Source: Phlegmacium glaucopus (taxonomy: Eukaryota; Basidiomycota; Agaricomycetes; Agaricales; Cortinariaceae). Taken from it: a stretch of 54,956 nucleotides of DNA. Below, in pieces: positions 24,801 to 35,700 of this stretch (position 1 is its first letter; the number at the start of each line of letters is the position of its first letter). The stretch spans positions 366,957-421,912 of the forward strand of contig MU129987.1 of assembly GCA_015039465.1 (NCBI GenBank), read 5' to 3'. The notes beneath the pieces are model-generated. The model saw only the letters and a list, made by a program, of their open reading frames with translations, was not told the origin of the DNA and did not search any database. Made by a program: the position numbers and the translations under genes.

Positions 24801-26510
24801 GATATCAAGTGAGCACTATAAAGTGTTGTTTGTGTTGTTATATAACACCAACCAGAGAGCAGTGGACCAGTCTTTAGGTCAAGAGACTCCCTGTTGTTCA
24901 TTTAGGGAAGGTGTAACCTTGACTTATAACACACTTGAAAGGTGATTGAGGCACAAGAGTAAGGCAGAGGATGAGGATGAAAAAGAAAGAATCTTTGGTG
25001 AGACTATAGTGGTTGATAGTAGAGGACAGGGACAGTAAGGGACTGAAAAAGTGAATTTAGGGAGTAGAGGATGTTAATGTGGATGATAGAGTCTTCAGCA
25101 AGACTATAGCAGTAGAGAGATAGATTGACAGTAAAGAGATAAAAAAGCGAACTTGAGGGAGGAATTCACTGGAATTCCACTGAGAAGATGACTGTTGGGG
25201 AGTAAGAATTAATTGGGAGAAACTACCTATCCTGGTACAAAAGAGCAGTATGTATACCCTAAGGATGAGGCTATGTAGAACAATAACAAGGAAAGAAGTA
25301 CATGCTGTCAAAGGGAGAATGATGAAGAGAGGACAGCTGTGAGAAGAAAAGAACAATTGAAAAGAAGAAGGAACAATAAAAAAATCTGTAAAGTGTCAAA
25401 GTGTGAGAGAAAATAAGAGAAGGCAGTATACACAGTCCAATAGCAAAAATATATCAACTCCATAGGCATGTGGTCATGTCAAAATATGAAAGGTCCTGAC
25501 TCAACACTTGAACGGTGCAGCCTTGTTCCTGAGAAAATACTACTTGCCCATGATCCCATGTCACACAGCCTTGATAACACTTGACACACTGCGAGAATAA
25601 TCCTCTGCTGCTGATTCATCTGCAGCTCCTGCTTAGTTGTGATCCTCCTGGACTTCCTAAGTTGTCATAAAGAGGGTGGGAAGGCTTCAGGTACCATGTA
25701 AATGATGATTTTGGCAGTGAATGATAAGATAAGAGGTAGATAATTGAGGATAGGGGACTGAGTGCAATCCAAGAGCGAGGGATGGCAAGATAGATGGCTG
25801 AAGCAAAAACTTGTGGGTCCATAGCCACAACAACAATGACAAAGCCTCTGACATAATGGGAAATGTAGCTGATGCATCCATAAAGGGGCCATTCTTGAAA
25901 TGATGGACCAAAGATATGATCAAACATGAGCTGATGACCAATGCAAATAGTAGATTGATCACTTTGCTGTATCGCTAGCCAAGGAACAAATGGATGGTAG
26001 ATGTTTAAGAGCATGTCAATAGTGTAAATGATGGAGAGCATGGTGACAGACATTGAGGATATGATGAGCAATGAGGATGATAATGTTGAACAAATGATTT
26101 TATTGACCAGGAACACAATTCAGGGCCGCTTCCAAAATAGGTAAGTGAATTCAAAGTCCGCTTATTTTCATGATGGCAACTTTTAAGCTTTCTTCTCATG
26201 CTACCAATCAGTATTGGTGTGTGATAGCGTGAGCTATCAAACAAAAGTTGCCAAAAAAAGCATACAAAGGTCTGACACTTTCCTTGCAGATGTCAAAGAG
26301 GGAAGCAAGTTTCACTGAGGTTGATGTTGAGACATTGTGAGGTCCATAAACAAAGATCATGTGCTCTTTTGAGCAAATTGGGACTGATGCACTCCCATTC
26401 TCTTCAAAATTTCATCTTGTTCAAATGTACACTCAATCTGAGCTGATCACTCTGACTTGCCATAAAACTAAGATATATATTAACAGTGTTTTAGATAGTA
26501 CCCAGATTAC
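21830..26510. other. Long gene-poor stretch, no recognised gene
   Basis: I found no frame with known motifs. Notable: tandem CAAGAACAAAT units at 22,398-22,490; a short coiled-coil-like frame on the minus strand near 22,930-23,040 (EQLTSLLTTLETRL) that could be a gag scrap; repeated GGATCCCCTGCTAG at 23,570 and 23,628; TTAATTAATTAATTAATTA at 23,453-23,471. The open frames seen here have no recognisable composition or motif. Confidence 0.45.
22398..22490. repeat. Tandem repeat of CAAGAACAAAT type
   Basis: Alternating CAAGAACAAAT, CAAGATATCAAGAT and CAAGATTTCAAGAA units. Confidence 0.75.
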
Positions 26511-26519
26511 ATTAATCAC

Positions 26520-26989
26520 AGCTGATCTTTGCTAGTGGCCCACTTCAACTCCATCATAGTACCTCAAATGCATGATGGTCAGTGAATTTGTTGACATAAA
26601 AACTGTCATAGGTATCCAATGATGAATGCATGGTGGTTGTAGCTTTGACAGGCTCAGCATTTTGATAGGCAGGTATGAGATGTACAGCTCAGTAGATACT
26701 GTTGATATGGATGATGGCAAAATGGGGTTCTCCTGAGTCCCAAAGGTCAGGCTCTACCTTCCAGAGCCCTGTTTCTTCATCGGGTTCAACGCCCACAAAT
26801 GAAAACCATTGGACAAGTGCGCAACAATAGACAACATGATTATGTTCAAAGGAAAAGAATAAGAAAATGTGAGCAATTTCAAACCCAAATGCACCATCAA
26901 TATCGGGATGAGAATTAATAAGAACACAGTCATATCAGGGGGCACCTCTTCTCCAGGAAGATGTTGCCCGGATATGTTCACGACACATG
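26520..26989 (-). pseudogene. Plavaka-type transposase remnant, C-terminal part
   Basis: On the minus strand the frame reads ATGMCREHIRATSSWRRGAP, then a stop, YDCVLINSHPDIDG, LFFSFEHNHVVYCCALVQWF, GVEPDEETGLWKVEPDL, FAIIHINSIY, a stop, AVHLIPAY and FYVNKFTDHHAFEVL. This order is characteristic of Plavaka transposases of basidiomycetes. Both internal stops are TGA where I recall Arg in the family, consistent with CGA to TGA decay. It continues the exon at 29,866-30,480, from which it is separated by the insertion at 26,998-29,857. Confidence 0.7.
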
Positions 26990-29174
26990 CCAGTGGCCAG
27001 TACTTTTCTGTCCCCCACCAGATCTGATCAGATCTGATCAGAATTGTTATATCTGACCAGTTCTGCTCAGATCTGCTCAGATCTGCTCAGATTCTGCTTG
27101 GATTCTGAGTGGATCCAAGTGGATCTGAGAAAATTGAGACCTACCAGCTACTTCTGTCAAGGTTTGGTTAAGGTTTGGTTAAAGTTTGTGTAAGAAGGTA
27201 GATAGCTGCGAGTTCGGATGCCACGGATATTGAGGAGAGATTATTGAATGAAGGGAGGTTGAGTTGATATCTCTACAACTCAACCTTTGTCTCGGTTTTC
27301 TCTAACAATTCCTTTGTAGCTTTAGTTTCTGATGTCTTTTGATACAAGCTAGTTGTAAGAGGGAAAGATGATATTTTCTGTTTTATTCTACTGATTTTAT
27401 ACTAAATACGAGACAATGCGAGCCACAGTCCAAGCGGTGATGTACCTGCGGTGGGATCAGACCGCAAGTAGTAACATAGTTCGGAGGGGTTAATGTAGAT
27501 TTCCTCGATAGAATTTAAAGGGAAGTTCGCGGTATCGAAATACGCTAGACGAGTAGACCGCGAAGATAGCAAAGTCCGCGAACGATAACGCAGTACGCGA
27601 AGTAACTTAAAGGATGAGACTATTGACTTAGAACGTTGCTGCAAAGTTTATGGGATCAAAACTCTGGCCGTCTCTTGTTCACCTTCCCTCCTACTTGCTA
27701 CAGGTACTTAATACAAGAGTAACAAGCTAAGCCAGGTGCGGGTATGCGAAACAGTAATGTAAAAATTGAGCTAGTGTGAAGTCACATGAGCCCAGTAGTT
27801 TGGTAACGAAGGAATAGGGGATAGAATAAAAATAGAAATGATGAGTAAGGAGGTCAGTTGAATGGCCTCCTGTTTCGAAGGAGATGATAAAATAATAATA
27901 TATATGGGAAGTTAAAAGAAATTAAGTTGAGAACAACACGGACCATGATCAAACCAGTGAAAGGGATGCGTATGCGAGCCGTGAAAGACCGCGAGATTAA
28001 AGAGAAGCTGTGTGAAGATGTGGTTGCGAAGGAAAGAAATGGTTAAGTCCGGTATTGATAGAGAAAGCTGAAGATACGTCGAAGTATGAAGTGCGAAGAG
28101 GAACAGGGGTGCGTTGGATAATTACGAAGGTCGTAGGAGTGATGTGCGAAGGTTATGCGAGGCCTATATCATGTTGTGTGATGTGCGAAGGATGTGCGAC
28201 AACCACGAATGAGAGTGCGAGTGAAGTTGGTACCCGCGAGGCATCCACGTATACTGCAAAGTTGTTAAATCGCAAAAATAACCAGTTTACGAACCTAGAG
28301 GCTATATGGATCCTATCAGCAGGCCCCTCGCGGAGTGGCTTGGACGATACCAAAACGAGACATGAAGGATACACTATACTAAGTCCGAAAGTCTTTGTGA
28401 CATCAATCACGTGATGTGATGTTTGTCCATATCCGCGTTGATGAGCATGCTGGTTCCCTGCCTTCGTTTTTCGCATTTTTGGCAGCGACGTCGCTCTACG
28501 TCGCCGCTTACACCGACTATTTGCTGTTTCATTGCATAGATAAGTCGCTGGCTATTCGGTCGTCGCCTCTACTGTCCCAGAAGCTTCCTAAATGCCTTGG
28601 CTATATTTCGCTCGTACGATCGCCCCCTTTTCCGGCAGTACCCGGACGACATTAGGCGTCCTGCCTCCCTTTCGCTCCCTTTCACCAGCGGTCACGTGTA
28701 TAGTCATGCTTTTTCCATATTTGGTAATGCTCACTCGTCTAAGAGTCGTAGGCATGTCCACTGCCTAGACCGACGTCCCCCTACGCTACACCGAATCGTT
28801 TGGTGTCAAATCGTCGTAGCTACCCTACCAGTCGCTCCTATCCAGCGACAATCACCAGATCAAGAAGTTCCTTAACACCATTGGGCATTTTGGGTCGCTG
28901 ATCATTTATATTCTTTTATCTCTCTTCGGTTACCTCAAACGCGTTGTTTTCTTTATTTTTGATACATTTGCCATCGCTCCTTGATCGCCTCCCTATACCA
29001 CATGTCTCCTGCCGGTCCTCGGAGCGATGACCGGTCCTCTTTCATTTATCGCCCACTATCCCTGATGTTTTGTCTCCCCATTTTGCCTAGTCCCTCTTGG
29101 ACTCCTGTTTCATCGTTTTGATTTGTTTTATAGATACACATGTGCAACTTAGCCATGTGATCTCCTCTACCTAC

Positions 29175-29181
29175 TATAAAA
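29175..29181 (+). promoter_or_regulatory. TATA box of LTR-family-A insert
   Basis: TATAAAA about 530 bp before the 3' end of the LTR-like insert, a suitable position for a U3/R border. Confidence 0.4.
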
Positions 29182-29334
29182 ACCTCCTGTAATTTAGTTA
29201 CAAAGAACAATAAGAAAGTATTCACCTCTCTCCCCAGAGTATAGAATTAAGTCTTGTCATCGTCTCTCTCGTCGTTCGCCTTCGTTTCATTGCGTTTTAC
29301 TGCGAGTCGCCCATACAGCGACTATACTTCGTCA

Positions 29335-29520
29335 CTGCGTCGCCCCTTTGTCACTGCGTCGCCCCTTCGTCATTGCGTCGCCCCTTCGTCACTGCGTCTC
29401 CCCTTCGTCACTGCGTCGTCCCTTCGTCACTGCGTCGCCCCTTCGTCACTGCATCTCCCCTTCGTCACTGCATCTCCCCTTCATCACTGCGTCGCCACTT
29501 CGTTCCTTCGTCGCCCTTTC
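29335..29520 (+). repeat. 19-bp minisatellite CGTCACTGCGTCGCCCCTT
   Basis: About nine imperfect units inside the family-A insert. Worn relatives on the opposite strand appear at 19,840-19,925 and 20,940-21,030. Confidence 0.8.
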
Positions 29521-29865
29521 GTCATTACATTGCTCCTCGTTTCGCTCGTCTCATATCTCGTCGCCCTACCTTAGTTGGAACCTTTCTGCATATACTTGAC
29601 TCAGTGTTTAGGCCACCGAAGCCCCGAGCCGCATCACACCTCAGTTAGTACAGCACCTAGCGTACTGACAGTGTATCAGCGTTCACGAGTTCTCCATTCC
29701 TTACATTTGGGTTAAGGTTTGGTTAGAGTTTTATTAAGGTAAGGGAGGTATATAGTTTCCATTCTGCTCAGATCTGACCATCTGAGCAGATCTGCTCAGA
29801 ATGCCTGCCAAATCTGCTCAGATCTGATCAGATTAGGTGGCTTACAGCAAAGACCTCCCAGTGGC

Positions 29866-30480
29866 ACCACTAATGTCGCTTGGTGCATAAAATGTTGCAA
29901 TGGTTGAGTTGAATACAAAGATTTTCCCAGTAATCTGAGGATATGAATCCTCCAAAATGTCTTCTGATGGTATTGTGGAATCAGGATAAAGTTGGTTGTA
30001 TAGGAATTTCCAGACCATGATTGGGAATGATGTCAGTTCAAGATTTTTTGCAGCAGTATGAAGAGACCACCTGCCAGATAAGTCAGGAAAAGAAAGAGAT
30101 AATGAACTCAACATACGGATGGTAGAGGAGAGTGTCACCTCAGTGAGTACATTTACATGATCATCATCCACAATTTCATTGTTAGGATCTTCATCTGGTA
30201 TTGAGGCATCCTGTCTTGTATCATTCAAGGCTGGGGCAAGTTCTGGTTTGTCAGTGGGGTCCAAGTCAGAGGCCAGAGTAGTCATGATAGTAACTAACCC
30301 AAGTCATCTTAGTATCATAATTACAAATAGAAACTGTATGACTCACCAAGAGCTTCTAATGTGGCTCCCAAACATGTCCTGTTGAGCATCCCACACTTTC
30401 AAAATCAGTTCAGGCGGCAGCCAATTGGTCAAGTCACTGGTTAGTGACAAGCATCTGGCCAAGTGCTTCATTGCGATTTG
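29866..30480 (-). pseudogene. Plavaka-type transposase remnant, upstream part
   Basis: Minus-strand segments: QIAMKHLARCLSLT and LTNWLPPELILKVWDAQQ at 30,480-30,360, then from 30,285 an acidic linker and FPIMVWKFLYNQLYPDSTIP leading to STIATFYAPSDISGATG at the insertion site. The N-terminal part upstream of 30,481 is missing because another element starts there. It joins the C-terminal part at 26,520-26,989. Confidence 0.65.
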
Positions 30481-31019
30481 CAGTACTTTTCTGTCCCCCA
30501 CCAGATCTGATCAGATCTGATCAGAATTGGTCAGAACTACTCAGATCTGATCAGATCTGATCAGAATCTGACCAGAACCGCTCAGAATCTGAGCAGTTCT
30601 GAGCAGTTCTGACCAATTCTGGTCAGATTCTGAGCAGATCTGAGCAGATCTGAGTAGTTCTGACCAATTCTGATCAGATCTGATCAGAATTGCAATACTT
30701 GTAAGTCAATTCCTACTAACTCATATTTTTTCTAAAATTTCTAACATATTAATTTAAATTTAAATTTAAATGGATTAATTATACATTTTGAGGTGGGATT
30801 AGTTACTAGTACATTAGAATAACAAAATACATTAGTTGATATCAGAGAAATGAAATCAAAATACTAAGTGGTCAAAATGAGTGGGTAGAGTGGGTGTGAA
30901 ATGAATGGGCAGGTGGTAGAAAGGGGGGGTGATGGGTGCAAAACGGGGGTGATGGGTGTAAAAAAGGGGTGATGGGTGCAAAACGGGGGTGATGGGCGTA
31001 AAACAGGTGTATGTGGGTG

Positions 31020-32250
31020 GTCGAAACGGACGACGACGAGGAGGCATCGCCGTCGTCATTCGTCGTCCATCATCATCGTTGTTGTCTGTCATCGTTGTCG
31101 TTGTCCATTGTCGTTGTCCGTTGTCGTCATCGTTGTCCGTTGTCGTTGTCCGTTGTTGTCATCGTTGTCCGTTGTTGTCATCGTTGTCCGTTGTTGTCAT
31201 CGTTGTCCGTTGTTGTCATCGTTGTCCGTTGTCGTTGTCGTTGTCGTCATCGTTGTCCGTTGTCGTTGTCCGTTGTTGTCATCGTTGTCCGTTGTTGTCA
31301 TCGTTGTTTGTTTGTCATCGTTGTTGTTTTGTCGTTGTTGTCGTGGCTTGTGGTTTGTCATCGTTTGAAAACTAATTAAAAAAACCCCCCTGGTGAAAGG
31401 GGGGGGTGGTGATGGTGTGTCGAGGTTGAGGCATGGTAGTAGTGGGGATCTGGTGGTAATTAGTAAGGTAGAATTAAAAATAAAATAAAAACAAACAAAA
31501 ACCCCCTCGAGAGGGGGGGGGGTAGCCGTCACCGCCGTCGTCCGTCGTGTTGTACGTCGTTGTAAGCCGGTGGGTGTTGTTTGTCGTCGTCACATTGGTC
31601 GTTTGTCGTGATACGGGTCGTGTGTTGTTGTTGTACGTGTGTACGCGTCGTGTGTCGTCGTCGTGCGTGTCGTACGTCGTACATGGCCTAATACAACATG
31701 TTAGTAGTCAATTAACATAAAATGAAGTAAAAAAATACCCCCCCTGGTGAGGGGGGGTTACCGTTGCACATCGTCATCGTCGTAGTGTCGTACATTGTTG
31801 TGGTGGTGTCGTACGTTGTTGTTGTTGCTCGCTATCGTTGTCGTATGTCGTACATGACTATTGTAAGTCGTTAGTAATGAATTAAGATAGAATAAAATAA
31901 AAAATACCCCCCTTCACCAGGGAGGGACTAGCACTGCTGGCAGCAGGTGGTGTTTCTTTTGGAAAAACCTATTTTTAGAAATGTTTTGTCACTTCTAAAA
32001 CATTTTTCTTAAGGTTACACCAAATTAATTCCCTTATAGGGAAGTTGTTTTGGTGTAACTTTAGGAAAAATGTAATCAGAAATGACAAAACATTTCTAAA
32101 AATAAGTTTTTCCATCAGAAACACCACCTGCTGCCAGCAGTGTCACCAGGGGGGGTTACCGTTGTTACATGGCTGTCGTCGTTGTGCTGCCACTGTCGTT
32201 CGTTGCCGTTATTTGTTGCCGTTATTTGTTGCTGTTGTTGTGTAGTGGGT
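31020..32250 (-). repeat. Hairpin / intron-like / GACAAC module cluster, locus 3
   Basis: On the minus strand, GC hairpins (31,385-31,407, 31,502-31,520, 31,738-31,757 and 31,907 onward) are each followed by an AT-rich stretch. Three of these look like 50-53-bp introns: 31,738-31,688 and 31,907-31,858 start GTATTTTTT, contain TACTAAC and end in TATTAG/AATAG; 31,502-31,450 contains TTACTAAT and ends CACCAG. Tracts between are GACAACGG and ACGACGACA types. Long (GTTGTC)n frames here are low complexity, not genes. Confidence 0.6.
31922..32142. mobile_element. 221-bp MITE with 8-bp duplication TCACCAGG
   Basis: A near-palindromic element with ends CACTGCTGGCAGCAGGTGGT and its exact reverse complement, flanked by TCACCAGG at 31,914-31,921 and 32,143-32,150. 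The left end has about ten extra bases before the inverted repeat. It sits inside a CCCCCTTCACCAGGGGGG hairpin of locus 3. The duplication size suggests mobilisation by a hAT transposase. Confidence 0.8.
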
Positions 32251-32795
32251 ATTAGCATATAATGGGGGTCAATAAAATAATCGACTTACCTTTTTATGAC
32301 CACAGACGATGCTGTGCATTGTCTGTGGTCGTCGTTACTGGCCGTGTGACGGTGTGAGAGACAGAGAACGAAATCAACATTACTTGTGCAAGTCACATGT
32401 GATCACGTGATCACACCCCTCGCACTGAACAAAATACACGATTTTTGATGGCAACAACGTCATTGCCATCTAATCTCAATATATTGGTTTGTTGTGCTAC
32501 TTGACATATTACCATAATTATATTATTTTTCTAGTAAACTCAAGTGATTCATTTGCTGATCTAACTTAATTCTGCTCGGAATCTGACCAGATTCTGCTCG
32601 GAAATGGTCAGATTCTGCTCGGAAATTGGTCAGAATTAAATCTGATTAGATCTGATCAGATCTGGTATTTCTGATCAGATCTGATCAGAATCTGGTCAGA
32701 AAAATTGGCTCTATTACTGCCATTTGGGCTTGTAAAAATTCTGACCGGAATCTGATCAGATCTGATCAGATCTGGTGGATCACAGCAAAGACCTC

Positions 32796-35700
32796 CAAAA
32801 TACTCACAAATCCAAGACTGCTCAACAATACATCCTCAACACTGCCGCACCCGAAGACTGGGATGTCATTGCCATTCAAGAACCATGGCTCGACACATTC
32901 AAAAATGCCAGAGGCTCAACCTACTGGCGTATACTATACCCCTCCAATCATTACTTTGATGATGCCTCTCGCTCTCGCTCTATCCTTATGATCAATACTA
33001 ATATCTCTACTGACGCTTATACCCAATTAGATATACCCAACTCCAACATTACTGCAGTCAGATTCCACAACACCTATGGTCACCTGTCACTATTCAACAT
33101 CTACAACGACTGCAGCATCAGGAAAAATGACTTCAGCCCTAGGCTGTCCTGAAATGTCCTGGGGTGCCCCAGGCAGCTCAGGGCGCTCAGGTCAAGAGGT
33201 CGCCCTGGGGTGCAAGTTACCTATGTATGAAAAGTCTTAGGCTGTCCTGGGGCAACCTGAGGCAACCTGAGAGCGTCCTGAGGCAACCTGAGAGCATCCT
33301 GAGGCAACCTGAGAGCAACCTGAGGCAACCTGAGAGCAACCTGAGGCAACCTGAGAGCAACCTGAGGCAGCCTTAGTCCCTTTGGATCTGATGCTAGAAA
33401 ACATATATAAACCAGATATTTGAGTGGTCTCACACAACAGAATAATAATAATAATAATAAAATTATATTCAATTATTCTAAACATCATATATACTAGTAA
33501 TAAAATAATAATAAAATAGTGATACATAAATATACTAGTATAATACTGGGGAAGTAGGAAATAAGAAAACAAAATTGTGGGTGGTTTATATATCTTTTGG
33601 ATGGCGCACAGACCATTGGTCACATGATCACAGATAAGCATGATTTCAAGCATATGGTGCTGGGTCAGGGTAGATTACATAAATTCCAAAAAAGGAAATT
33701 TTTTAAAGATGGTAGAGAATTGTTTTAGGACCCTGAATATGTTTAAATTATATTAATAGCAGCTCTCCTTATTGAGAAAACTGCAAAATACTTTCCTGGA
33801 CGCGGCGGTTAAAGATTTTCTAGCAAAATTCATAAATTCTAAGGGACTCCCAGGGCCTCCTGATGTGATTTAATCCAGATGGTCAATGCACCAGGATACA
33901 CTAAAGGTGTCCTGAGAAAATGGGTGACACTCAAAACTTTATCTATGCTGTCCTAGGTTGTCCTGAGGTGTCCTTGGATAAGTGTGTAACACTCAAATTT
34001 TACCTGTGCTGCTCTAGGATGTCCTGGGGTGTCCTGGGGTGTCCTGGGATGTCCTGAGTAGTGATGTGATACTAACAAATTACCCAAGGCTACCTAGGGC
34101 CAAAATCATTTTTCCTGATGCCACACACAATGACAACCTCATAGAACTTGCCCAACATCTCAATACCAACCCCCCCTGCCCTACTTGACCACATGCTTTG
34201 GCTCAGTGACTTCAACAGACACCACCCTCTATGGGAATCCGAAGACAACTGCCACCTCAACTCTGCAGAGAACGACATCCTACCCCTTCTTGAGCTTGTT
34301 CAGACCCACAACATGGAACAAATCCTTCCCCCTGGCATCCCTACCTACAAAACAGCAGCCCACAAATGGACTCGCCCAGACAATGTCTGGCTATCTCACC
34401 ACGCTCTGAACCTTACTATTTCATGTAATACTAACCCCTCTATGCGCCCAGCCCTTGCCGACCACCTACCAATTATCACAGTCATCAACATGCCAGTTGC
34501 TCGTTCCCTCTCCCGTATGGCCCCGGACTTCTGCAACATTGATTTTGATGACTTCAACAACACACTACGCGACCACCTCCAAGCTGGATCTCCCACCACC
34601 CTCATTACCTCCGAAGCAGAGTTCCACACAAAAGTCGACAAGCTAGTCACGATCATACAGGATGTTATATCTTCACGCCCCTATCAAGAAACCGTGCCCC
34701 TTTTCCAAACGCTGGTGGAACACCGACCTCACAGCTCTCAAGAAAAAGAAGAATAGGCTCAGTAACCTAGCATACAAATTCTGTGACATTACCAACCACC
34801 CATCCAGGGAAGACCACAAGAAAGCCAACAGGGAATTTGCAGATGCAATTGAAGCAGCGACCAAGGCCCACTAGACAGACTGGCTGGAGAACATTACGCC
34901 CTCACAAGTATACACAGCAAACAAATATGTAACCAACGACCCCTCAGACTATTCTAATGCCCGGGTGCCCACTCTCAAGGTCCAAATAAATGGTGTACCG
35001 TCAAACGCCTCCTCCAACTCTGACAAGGTCAACACTCTCTCAGCCTCTTTCTTCCCCCCCTGCCACCATCCTCCTCAGTGCCTCTCAACTTCAACTACCC
35101 CACACCACTACCAGGAATCAAGTTCTTTACCTAACGACGCATTAAAGAAACTGCTCACTCCCTCAAGCCCCACAAGGCACCAGGCCCCGATGGTATACCA
35201 AACCTAATTTTAACTAAGTCCATCAACATCCTTCTAGACCACCTCTTCTACATTTTCCGCACCATTATTGAACTGAATGTATACCATGAGCGATGGCTAA
35301 CCTCTACCACACTAGTCCTCCAGAAACCAAGCAAACCAGCCTACAACGTCGCCAAAGCCTATTGCCCAATAGGCCTTCTCGACACTATTGGCAAGTTATT
35401 ATCTACCTTAGTTGCCGCTGACCTTTCACACCTAGCAGAAAAATACCTCATGCTTCCCCCTGGCCAGTTTGGTGGCCACTCTGGGCGCAACATGACAGAC
35501 GCTCTTCATGTGCTGACCCACACAGTCAAAGACGCTTGGCACACCAGTAAAGTAGCGGTGGCCCTATTCTTCAATGTCCAGGGGGCCTTCCCAAACACTG
35601 CCCAAACACTGCCAAAGAACAGCTTATCCACAATATGAGAGCCGCAAGAGTCCCAGCCTGCTACATCCGACTAATCAAGAAAATGCTAACTGGCAGGAAA

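Larger units (their letters stand above)
27189..29705 (+). mobile_element. LTR-like insert (family A), CpG-rich
   Basis: 2,517 bp starting TGTAAGAAGG and ending CCATTCCTTACA, with TTTG on both sides (27,185-27,188 and 29,706-29,709). The flanking GGTTTGGTTAA repeats of the host element are rejoined by its removal. A TATA box with CTACTATAAAAACC lies near 29,171. There are no protein domains, so it is a large solo LTR or a non-autonomous LTR element. Unlike its relatives at 15.8, 18.3, 19.7-21.0 and 41.0 kb it keeps many CG dinucleotides, suggesting recent insertion. Confidence 0.55.
26998..29857. mobile_element. GATCAG-rich TIR element inserted in the Plavaka gene
   Basis: Begins CAGTACTTTTCTGTCCCCCA and ends GGTGGCTTACAGCAAAGACC TC, imperfect inverted repeats, with CTGATCAGATCTGATCAG-type arrays inside each end. 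It is flanked by a perfect 8-bp duplication CCAGTGGC at 26,990-26,997 and 29,858-29,865. Removing the element restores the Plavaka reading frame through DISGATG|MCREH, so the duplication is confirmed by coding logic. The 8-bp site fits a hAT-like transposase. Most of the interior is a separate 2.5-kb LTR-like insert. Confidence 0.85.
30481..32795. mobile_element. Second GATCAG-rich TIR element, no target duplication
   Basis: Shares the left end CAGTACTTTTCTGTCCC and right end ACAGCAAAGACCTC with the element at 26,998-29,857. The subterminal parts are perfect inverted repeats beginning CCACCAGATCTGATCAG. The left flank is Plavaka, the right flank LINE endonuclease, and the 8-bp flanks (GCGATTTG, CAAAATAC) do not match. 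The interior carries hairpin modules and a nested MITE. No transposase. Confidence 0.75.

Noticed and set aside
25616..26116. A 166-codon hydrophobic frame on the minus strand
   Set aside because: Looks like membrane segments, but the composition fits AT-rich random sequence and two other frames are also open there.
29335..29520. Possible CRISPR-like array
   Set aside because: Units of about 19 bp follow each other without unique spacers; the host is a eukaryote.
29254..29648. Plus-strand frames over the 19-bp minisatellite
   Set aside because: Repeat-driven open frames in the LTR-like insert, not conserved in its other copies.
30976..31379. Three overlapping plus-strand frames rich in Val, Cys and Arg
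   Set aside because: They are translations of a GTTGTC/GTCATC low-complexity tract; all three frames are equally open.
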